A DNA stretch of 64,000 bases from NCBI GenBank assembly GCA_964036195.1, contig OZ038458.1, forward strand, positions 248,001 to 312,000, read 5' to 3'. The position numbers and the translations under genes are program-made. The notes below the pieces were generated by a model. That model saw only the letters and a program-made list of their open reading frames with translations, was not told the DNA's origin and ran no database searches. Positions 14,001-21,800 of this stretch are shown in pieces. The DNA comes from Sphaerolaimus hirsutus (Eukaryota; Nematoda; Chromadorea; Monhysterida; Sphaerolaimidae). Each line of letters opens with the position of its first letter. Within the stretch, counting starts at the first letter, position 1.

Positions 14001-14241
14001 CCCACTTTATTTTTTCATCTGCACACGAAACCGCGCAAACGACCCTAATCTTCCAGCTACATTATTCCAACCCACGAACCTCCACATCTTTCACATCAAT
14101 TGTTGCCGGGGTCGGGGCTGCCGCACTTTCACATGCACTTTCCTTGGCAACGTCATGGCACTCGGTTTGTTGTTCCTCCTCTATTGTACTGTCATCGTCC
14201 GTGACTGTCTTCTGAAGGTTCTTGTCGCACAGCTCGGTCAT
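2066..14241 (-). CDS. BRD7/9: BRD7/BRD9-like bromodomain protein, 14 exons, 3' end outside window
   Basis: Subunit type of SWI/SNF chromatin remodellers (BAF/PBAF), expected in the nucleus reading acetyl-lysine. Exons in transcript order: 14241-14080, 13200-13129, 12708-12511, 12230-12108, 10505-10345, 9797-9653, 9045-8935, 7801-7692, 4676-4598, 4284-4122, 3254-3146, 2774-2726, 2641-2566, 2233-2066. Every junction has AG/GT and compatible phase, giving about 575 codons. Order: acidic N-terminus, a Lys/Arg-rich nuclear-localisation-like stretch (exon 12230-12108), the bromodomain, then the family-specific C-terminal region with RHLDYGAYASFAP (3254-3146), GIDVSFLDSLE (2641-2566) and RRAQMQRLSLPP (2233-2066). 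The family usually ends with a further 60-70 residues that I do not find before position 1. The start is uncertain: ATG at 14241 is chosen, but the frame is open back to an AG at 14294, so an upstream exon is possible. Relative to BRD7 a stretch before RHLDYG is missing, so a small exon may have been overlooked. BRD7 versus BRD9 is not resolved. Confidence 0.85.
2332..2520. mobile_element. Element fragment with TTTTTAACGACGCCGTTTT motif
   Basis: The motif and its A/T-rich surroundings recur at about 22085-22150 in TUBG intron 6. Boundaries are not resolved; it lies in the last visible intron of the BRD7/9-like gene. Confidence 0.3.
2979..3120. mobile_element. Truncated GGGATC-array element (family R)
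   Basis: Repeated CGATCCC units bounded by TCAAACGGGATCCC and AATCCCGTTTAAACCC, a short degraded relative of the complete copies at 18396, 23270 and 27647. It abuts the exon at 3146-3254. Confidence 0.6.
3294..3730. mobile_element. Family K element (GTAAACGT/AGTAC arrays)
   Basis: Tips CAAGAGTTGTTGAAAG and TAACAACTATG, filled with AAAACGTAAA and AAGTAC motifs, like 61881-62718. The flanking duplication is imperfect (cAGTCTAg versus gAGTCTAc), so ends may be off by one or two bases. It lies in an intron 40 bp upstream of the exon at 3146-3254. Confidence 0.6.
4323..4395. mobile_element. Solo end of a family A element
   Basis: TAGGGTTGGCCGATG followed by poly-T/poly-A and AACG, matching one terminus of 17524-18187; the rest is absent. 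Confidence 0.5.
4939..6395. mobile_element. Family S hAT-like element with CGATAT arrays, nested
   Basis: Tips TAGGGTTCAAACGATATC and GATATATCGTTTGAACCCTA, each followed inward by dense CGATATCGATATTCGATA arrays. Flanked by ATCTCAGA at 4931-4938 and 6396-6403. The empty site (TCTGAGAT on this strand) is at 37856-37863 in the other family T copy. A third element is nested inside at about 5448-5920. Confidence 0.88.
5448..5920. mobile_element. Family I inverted-repeat element (GTCAAATGTAAAGT arrays)
   Basis: Left end GGGGGCAGTCCCAAGCC, right end GGGCTTGGGATTGGCACC, with TGTAAAGTAAAGTGTCAAA arrays in opposite orientation in the two arms and GGATACAAAAACATAAG palindromes at the centre. The arms account for the short low-complexity ORFs seen here on both strands. 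Confidence 0.75.
7172..7607. mobile_element. Family H element, CCGTATTTCCTCGAAATA ends, TA target
   Basis: Perfect inverted ends CCGTATTTCCTCGAAATAC and its complement, flanked by TA on both sides, with C-rich left and G-rich right interior. Located in the 7691-4677 intron side of the BRD7/9-like gene, just downstream of the exon 7801-7692. Confidence 0.8.
7830..8482. mobile_element. Family A hAT-like MITE (copy 2)
   Basis: Tips TAGGGTTGG and CCAACCCTA; exact 8-bp target duplication ATTAAAAA at 7822-7829 and 8483-8490. Lies in a BRD7/9-like intron, beginning 29 bp upstream of the exon 7801-7692. Confidence 0.93.
9075..9290. mobile_element. Family J short inverted-repeat element
   Basis: Ends CAATGGCCCTGCGCACACTA and TAGTGCGCGCAGGGCCATTG, with GTAAACTCAAA and CAACTCCAGTTGAC palindromic blocks at the centre. 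Related copies lie at about 28570-28775, 41780-41970, 42203-42420, 46710-46955 and 48743-48920. Confidence 0.65.
9930..10327. mobile_element. Family D element, reverse orientation, degraded left end
   Basis: Ends TAGGAGACCCCTG at 10315-10327 and contains the family's CTATCTAxxTATC and ATTTTGCCC..GCTCAAAATCGC blocks. The other end is lost in C-runs around 9930-9960. Confidence 0.55.
10740..11829. mobile_element. Family K hAT-like element containing a 564-bp palindrome
   Basis: Tips CATAGTTGTTAAAACG and TTTTAACAACTCTG with GTACTCGCGTAC and ACGTTTTC arrays. Flanked by CTCCCTAG (10732-10739) and CTGCCTAG (11830-11837), an 8-bp duplication with one mismatch. Interrupted by 10991-11554. Confidence 0.8.
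10991..11554. mobile_element. Foldback palindrome CAGGGATGGGC..GCCCACCCCTG, nested
   Basis: Two long arms in inverted orientation (AGTTACCGCTGG.. with ..CCAGCGGTAACT, GATAGCTTGAGCTACGG with its complement, CCAAACGGCCACATTTTGGG with its complement) around a unique centre near 11190-11340. No direct flanking duplication was found. Confidence 0.75.
12925..13075. repeat. Degraded family I inverted repeat
   Basis: CACTGGTGTGAAGTGTCAAA at the left and TTTGACACTTTATTGAG..GCACTGGCCCCTGG at the right, resembling family I arms. Confidence 0.4.
13326..13394 (+). repeat. tRNA-derived sequence (SINE head or tRNA relic)
   Basis: Contains an A-box-like TGGTCCAGCGGTTAGGGCGC and a B-box-like GGTTTCGATTCCCACC with tRNA spacing. 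The ends GCTGTGG and CGACGGC pair at six of seven positions. The anticodon loop would read CTA (a stop codon decoder) with an imperfect stem, so a functional tRNA is unlikely. The segment after it, to about 13500, could be a SINE body. It lies in a BRD7/9-like intron. Confidence 0.5.
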
Positions 14242-14293
14242 CTTGGCGCCGGGCGCGGGCAGGTCGACGCGATGCGACACTCGTGTGTTTTGG

Positions 14294-15897
14294 CTGGAGA
14301 ATGGGTGATATTCAACGGGATTTTAGGGGCTAAATGGCGATAGAATGTGAGAAGAATCTTTTTATGGATGGAATTCATATTTTGCTTTCTTTATAGTCGA
14401 GAATCACGTGGGAAAATGAAGTTATTTGGGCCTGAAAAATAGTTGGCAACTTTCCAGAACCGTCATGAACAAGTAAAGAACGAGTGTGTCATACAATTTT
14501 TTCGTTTTTTTTTGCATATACACTTTTGGATACATAAGGGAATATGTAGATGTATCATCCATAACTACCTGAGTAATCTAATCGCGTAACTGCACCTTAA
14601 TTTGATGGCGATTTAAAATTTACATGCTATGGGAATTTCATCATTATCGCTTTTATTGATTTGAATGATTTTAGCTGTATCCACCCACTCAGATATTTTT
14701 TTGATTTTTGGCGCTTTGCCATAATTTATTTCGAAAATTTGCCGGATACGTTGCGGCATTTATTCGATTGCGTAACTCAACTGTGCGTACAGTTGGCGGG
14801 CCACGCGCGCAGTGCGGCACGGCGGCACGTTTTGGTGCCCATTTTCCTAATCCCTCATTATCATGTGTGACGCATCGATTTTGGCTGCTGCAGCGGCGCC
14901 CGCGCCTGATCTCGTAGTGTCTGTCGTGCGTAGGGTTGGCACTTGATTTTTTTAAACTGATTAAAAAAAAATCTGATTTAAAAAAAAATCAAAGGGTGGA
15001 AACTGATTTTAATTTAAAAAATCAAAAGGCAAAATTTCTGGTAGACGTGCACTAGGTATTTTGCATATTACCATTTGTGGTGTTTTCATGGGTTTTTGGG
15101 CATATTTAGTGTAAAATCTTGCATTTATTCATGTTACCATGTAATAATAAGCTGTGATTTGCTAGTGTAGTATATAATATCAAACCAATGTGCTCCCACA
15201 TACTTCTACAGTGTGTAACATCTCTGTCAATGTATTAGCCTTCTCTTACAACCTTATTTAAGCACTATTCCATGCTGAACTTCACTTGAAGTCACGAACA
15301 TTCGACAAAAGGCGATATATGTAATAAGTCAATGTAAAATGGATATTTTTGAAAGAAATCACTGCTTATAATGGTATTCCATGACTTCACAGTCATAATA
15401 TGACCACAATAGACATAACAATACATTGTCTGACACTTAACATACATATATTTTTTCTCTATACCCACATTTTTGGCGATTTTAAAAAAAATCTGATTTT
15501 AATTTAAAAAAATCAAGGCGTTTTTAAAAATTGATTTTTTCCAACTCTAGTCGTGCGGCGCGGCGCTATTTAGGGCGCCCGCAGTTCGCGTTTTCGATCA
15601 TCCTTGTTCCGTGTGCCGTTTTGCTCTACTTTCCGAAGTTCTGAAGCGTGTCTGACCAGGGCAGACGTTTCTACCTGAGTATTTTTTGCACTTATTTTCT
15701 ACCGTTTCCCGAATTAGCCCCTGCGGCTACTTTACATTACCGTTCGTGCCGCATAGTGTACATTCACGAATACCTCAGTTGCGTTCAGTGCATCAACTCA
15801 AAATACACAGATCACATGATCCATAGCGCACTGATCTACCTCCCCAACAAATCGCATACTTGGCGCAGAGCCAACTATCATCCACTAAGCAGTGAAG
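14294..15897. promoter_or_regulatory. Head-to-head intergenic region between the BRD7/9-like gene and TUBG
   Basis: The two genes diverge from this 1.6-kb interval. GC-rich blocks at about 14780-14930 and 15550-15640 are contiguous once the MITE at 14931-15549 is removed, and contain a CRE-like TGACGCA near 14867. That arrangement suggests a shared, possibly bidirectional promoter; this is inference, since no TATA box or mapped start site is evident. 14300-14780 is AT-rich with nothing recognisable. Confidence 0.4.
14931..15549. mobile_element. Family B hAT-like MITE in the divergent promoter
   Basis: Tips TAGGGTTGG and CCAACTCTA; subterminal arrays of TGATTTTTTTAAA/AAAAAATC; exact 8-bp duplication GTCGTGCG at 14923-14930 and 15550-15557. 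The interior is colinear with families A and C. Confidence 0.93.
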
Positions 15898-18800
15898 ATG
15901 CGTGAAATGGTCGTAGTGCAGTTGGGGCAGTGCGGCAACCAGGTGGGCACCGAGTTCTGGCGGACGCTGTGCTTGGAGCACGCGATCGCGCCCGACGGCA
16001 AGCTGGAGGAGCACTCGGTGCCCGGCTTGGACAGGAAGGACACCTTCTTTTATCAGGTGCCTTTTTGGGTGGGCTATTTTGGCTGAGATGTTGTCAAGTT
16101 TGTTGGGTGGAGTCGGTCAAAGCGATCAAATGTAAAATTTAAAAAATGGATAAATATAAAAAGGCAGTTTCATAGGACATTCACACATTAACATTGCATG
16201 GTGCAGAACTGGCTACTTAAAAAAGCCTCTGCCGGACCCTCTCGAATGTTCTGTAAAAGGTAAAATATCGAACGAAGTGTACAAAAAAAATTAACATTTT
16301 CTAGGTCTTAACACTTCGCTTGACATTTTACTGTGCGTTTTATGTCTGATTAGTGGCAAATCATAATTCACTGCCAATTTGTAACCACATTGAAAAGTTT
16401 TGTGTATAGGCTGACGACTTGCACTACGTGCCGCGCGCCGTACTGGTCGACTTGGAGCCGCGCGTCATCAACAACATTTTCCAGTCTGACTTCAAGCATT
16501 TGTTCAACAGGTTCGGTCATTCTTGTCAATTGAGTTGCCATTTGACAAGTGCTGCACTTGGCAGTGGCAGTGGGATTGTATTAGGGGATCAATGGCAAGA
16601 TTTTTGAAAATTGTGATCGTGACTAGGGATGGCAAGCGCTTTTTTTTAAGCGCTTTTTAAAAAAAAAACGCCGCTTTTTTTTAAAAAAAAGCGCTAGGGT
16701 CCCAGCGCTTTTTTTTAAAAAAAAGCGCCGGCAAAAAATTTTGTAGTTATGCACTAGGTATTTTGCTATTTTTTGTGCACAAGCGCAAAATTTCACATGC
16801 AAATTACCACTGGTGGCTGTTTTCATTGGTTTTCTGGCATTTTTAGTGTCATTGCTTCTATCCCTGCATGCTATCATGTGATAATAAGTTGTGATATGTT
16901 AGTGTAGTATAGAATATTCAGCCAATGTGCTCCCAAATACTTCAACAGTGGGAAACATTAGTCTCAATGTTTTAGCCTTCTCTTATAGCCTCATTTATAA
17001 GCACTATTTCATGCCTAACTTCACTCGAAGTCATGAAACATTCACAAACTGCGATATACATGTTTAGTCAACATAAAAAAGTAAATTTTTTTGGCAGAAA
17101 TCACCACTGATCATGTTATCCAATGACTACACAGCCATTATATGGCTATATATCATCACAAGTACTGCCACTTGTCTGATATACCTGTATATATTGATAC
17201 AGAACCATATTTGGGAGGTTTTTAGGGAACGTCTCAACATTTTTTGAAAAAAAGCGAAAAAAGCGCGTTTTTTTAAAAAAAAGCGGGCCGTTAAAAAAAG
17301 CGCTTTTTTTCCATCCCTAATCGTGACAGATAATCATGGAAATTGTGACTGGGAAAAACTGGGGACAGCGAGTATAAAACGGTATTGGGTTTCCGGGTTT
17401 ATTCCATTTGAACCATACTTTACACATACTTGGTCAGAATGTGGTTTAAGGTTTCCACAGTAAAATTTCTGTTAAACCAGGTATTTTATAAAAGAACACA
17501 AAAATGAATTTTTCAGTGTATACTAGGGTTGAAAAAAAACGTTTTTTTAACTCGATGATTTTTTATATTAAAAAAAACGTTTTTTTTTAAATAAAAAACG
17601 TTTTTTTCAAAAGCTCCCAGATATGACCTTGTGTCAACATATATAGGTATATCAGATAGTGGCAATACTCTGTGATGTTATATATGACCATATAATGTCT
17701 GTGGAGCCCATGGGATAGCATTATAAGTGGTGATTTGTGTCATAAATATCCATTTTTCGTTGACATATCGTTCGTATATCGCTTTATAGTCGAATGTGTG
17801 TGACTTCAGGTAAGGTTTGGCTCGGAATAGTGATGAAACAAGGTTATAAAAGGAGGTTGTTACTTTGGGAGTGAAGTGACACACTGTGGAGGTACATGGA
17901 AGCACATTAACTCAATATTATATACTACAGCAACATATGACGGCTTATTAACCCATGGTAGCACATAGAAATGGATACTTTGATACTAAAAATGCCACAA
18001 AACCAATGAAAACAACCACCAATGTCAATTCGTGTGTGAAATTGCGCGCTTGCGCGCAAAAATTTTGCAAAATACCTAGTGCTTAGTACTAAAAATTTCG
18101 GCCGATGTTTTTAAAAAAAAAAAAAACATTTCGGACGTCGTTTTTTTACAAAAAAAAACGTTTAAAAAAAAACATCGGCCAACCCTAGTGTATACTGCCA
18201 ATATTTGTTTCTCAAATGTACCGTTACAAATAGGTTACGTTTTGGGCCCCACACATCGACACCAAATGTCAACTGGTTCCGTTCCTAATTCAAAGATTGT
18301 GTTTGAACGTCGTTCATCCACTCATCAGCACGCTTTGAGTCGGGATCGGCACCATTTGACATTTGGTGTCGCTGTCAACTAGCGTGTGTGGGCCCTAGGG
18401 TTCAAACGGGATTGACTTTTCGGGATCGGGATCGGGGGATCGGGGTCGGGATCGGGATTGGGGTTTCGGGATCGGGATCGGGATTGATATTTTGAGATTT
18501 CGGGATCGGGATCGGGATTGGCCGGGATTGGGGTCACGGGATCGGGATCGGTATTGGCATTTTTTCGGAATCGGGATTTGGGTCTAGGGATAGAGATTTT
18601 CATCACTGTTCTGGCATTCACAGTTGTTCATCAAGGTATCAAAACACTGTTGGATGCCAGAAAAGTGACATAAAATGGACGCTGGGGGTTTGCGTTCACA
18701 TTTTTTGCACGCAAAAATGTCATTTTTCACTTTTTATAATTTCCACTATTTTTTCCGGGATCGGGATCCCGGACTTGGGAGATTCTCGGGATCGGGATCG

Positions 18801-21800
18801 GGATTTGAAAGTTTTCGGGATCGGGATCGGGATTGGTATTTTTGGATTTCGGGATCGGGATCGGGATTGGGATCGGGACTGCTAAGACCCGGAATTTCAC
18901 GGGATCCGGGATCGGGATCCCGTTTGAACCCTAGTGGGCCCTTAGTGTTCGCCTCCAAACCGACAACGCTTTTTGCCCAGAGAAAACGTTTACGTGTCGG
19001 CGGACGGGGGTGGCGCGGGCAACAGCTGGGCCAACGGCTACAGCCAGAGCGCCAACTGCATCGAGGCCATATTCGACACGCTCGACAGGGAGCTCGACAA
19101 CTGCGACTCTGTGGAGGTCTGCCGCAGTAAAACCTCGTGTAGAATGCCTTTGAAAATGTCAAACAACCGGTAAAAAATATTTGTCATGTTACAGGGCACA
19201 GACCGTTGTACACGAGATTTGACACTTTGCATGGCATTATACAGGCTCTGGGAGTGGCACCTGTGCAGGTGTACCATTCAATTTTCAAGAGCGGGGGTGT
19301 CTCTTAGAGGGTGTTGAATTTTTTTGTCATGTGGACTGGTGTATTTATTTGTTTTTGCATATTGCTCAGTGCATAATGTTGAATAATTATAAAGGATTGG
19401 CATCCCCCCCGTTCCGATAGTTTTTTGTTGGGATTGGAAACGTCCCTTTATTATTCCTTTTTGCAACATTTACGTTTTTCAACAAACCAAAAACTAAGGT
19501 CAAAAGACATTCCAGTCAATGCAAAGAGTTCAATGCGTCGCGCGTTTTTTCAAACCAACACATCTTCATTGTCGAATCACTCGATAAACGTATTTTCGAA
19601 AAACCAACATTCAAGCGCTCCGGTTTAAAAAAACCTTCACGTTTTTAAAAACCCGCTGAAAAAACGCCGACCATCTCTATTCAATACAAAAAACCCATCC
19701 CCAAACACTTCACAATCACAGGCACTGACCCTAGTTCACTCGATCGCCGGGGGCACCGGCTCCGGTCTGGGCAGCTACCTATTGGAGCGCATCGCAGACA
19801 GATATGCAAAAACGCTCCTGCAGACCTACAGTGTGTTTCCGAACCAGGATGATAGTAGCGATGTGGTCGTGCAGCCGTATAATGCACTTTTGACCCTGAA
19901 TAGATTGACCCAGCATGCGCACGCTGTGGTCAGTTTGGGGTTGAATAATTTTGTTGTTTTTAAAAACGAAGTTTTAAAAACGTTTTTTTAAACCGTTTAT
20001 TTTAATAGCTCCCAAATGTGGTTTCGAGTTAACATTTACTGGTATATCAGATCATACTTTGTTATTGTATTTAAATAAATATGAAGCTATAGAGTAGAAT
20101 GGCTGTGAAGCGATGATATACATTATAAGTGGCGATTTCTATTGAAAAAATCCACTTCCATATTGGCTTATTTGACAGGAGTGGCCAAACTTTCATTTGA
20201 CGCAAAATTCAATTTTTCAGGTAGTGGTGGATAATAAAGCGTTGACGACCGTGGCTGAAGATCGTTTGAAGCTGGAAAATCCAGATTTCAGACAAATCAA
20301 CACATTGGTCTGTTGGGGGGAAACTTTTTTTGGCTTGTGTGTTCGAGTGCCACCGAAAATAGATGAAAAATATTTATTGGAAACGTATCGAAACTGGCGC
20401 ATAATTTTCTATTGTCAAAATTCATGGAAAATGCCCTGTAAAATGACAAACGAGTTTGCAGGGAATTTTTGCATGACTTTTGACACTTTGCATGACATTT
20501 GACGCTTGACATTGAACAGTGTCTGCGGGTGCCCCCTGGTAATCTAATCCACTGTCACCTCGACCTAGGGTTGGCACTTGAGTTTTTAAACTAATTTTTT
20601 TAAATCTGATTTAAATTTGAAAAAATCAATTTAAAGAAATAATTGATTTAGAAAAAAAATCAACGCGTTTAAAAAATCGATTTTTTCTAACCGTACCTCG
20701 ACCCACCCCCCAGATCAGCCGCATAATGGCCGCCTCAACGGCGACTCTGCGCTACGGGACCCCCCTGTACGGGGAGCTGAGCAGTCTGCTGGCGCCGCTG
20801 ATCCCCGTGCCGCGGCTGCACTTCCTCTGCACCGGCTACACCCCCCTCAGCGTCGACTTGCTCAGCGTGGCCCCCGCTGCCGTCGTGCAGCCCAGCGTGG
20901 CCCAGGCTAGGGTTGGTGGGACTTTGGGGGCAGGGGTCTCCAGGATTTTGGCCCTCGCGGGGGCTGGATAGATAGCAAATCGCTCCTCCGGAGGGATAGA
21001 TAGCTGCAAAATTTTCTGGGGGGGGCTGGCGGGGGCACAATATATAGGCTTTTTCAACGTTAAGAAGGCAGAAAGGGGAAAAATCGCTAATAATCAGTTA
21101 AACGTAGCCAAAAGTAGGTATAAAATGGCTAAAAATAGGTATATAACCATTTATATAGCCGGAAAGCACGATTTTGAAGGTGAAAAACTATAAAAAGGTG
21201 CAAAATTAGTGATTTTGAGCGAAAATTAGGGCAAAATTTCTCAAAAACCACTCCAGATAGCTGAGCGATTTGGGGGGGGGGGGTTGGGGGTAGCCAAAAA
21301 TTTTGCCTCGGGATAGATAGATAGCTGAGCGGCCTCCGGGATAGATAGATAGCTGGCCGATTTGGGGGGGGGGCAGCCCCCCCCCCCCCCTAGGAGACCC
21401 CTGTTTGGGGGGCCCTGTGCCATTATGCATGTAAATCGATTATGCATGTAGATCCAGAACGCATTTAACTAAACCCGTCATGCGATAATATGCAATAAAA
21501 CACATGACCTAGTGATTTTAAAGGTGAAAATCTAGCGTGAAAGTATTAAAATTAGCGACTTTGGGTGAAAATTAGGGTAAAATTGCTCAAAAGCGCTCCG
21601 GATGGTTAGATAGCTAAGCAATTTGCTTGGGTTCTGTTCAGGGAAAAGTAACCAAAAGAATTGGCTCTGGTATAGATAGATAGCTGGGCAGTTTGGGGTG
21701 GGAAACCCGCCACCTTTCTTACCCCTGCGGGTATAATGTATCTATAATGGATGTATATGCATAATGCGTTTACATGCATAATAGGCCTTACCCGGGGGGA

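Noticed and set aside
18379-19162. Ser/Gly/Asp/Arg-rich ORFs on both strands at 18.4-19.1 kb, with similar ones at 23.3 and 27.9 kb
   Set aside because: Translations of GGGATC arrays in family R elements; both strands are open because the six-base unit lacks stops.
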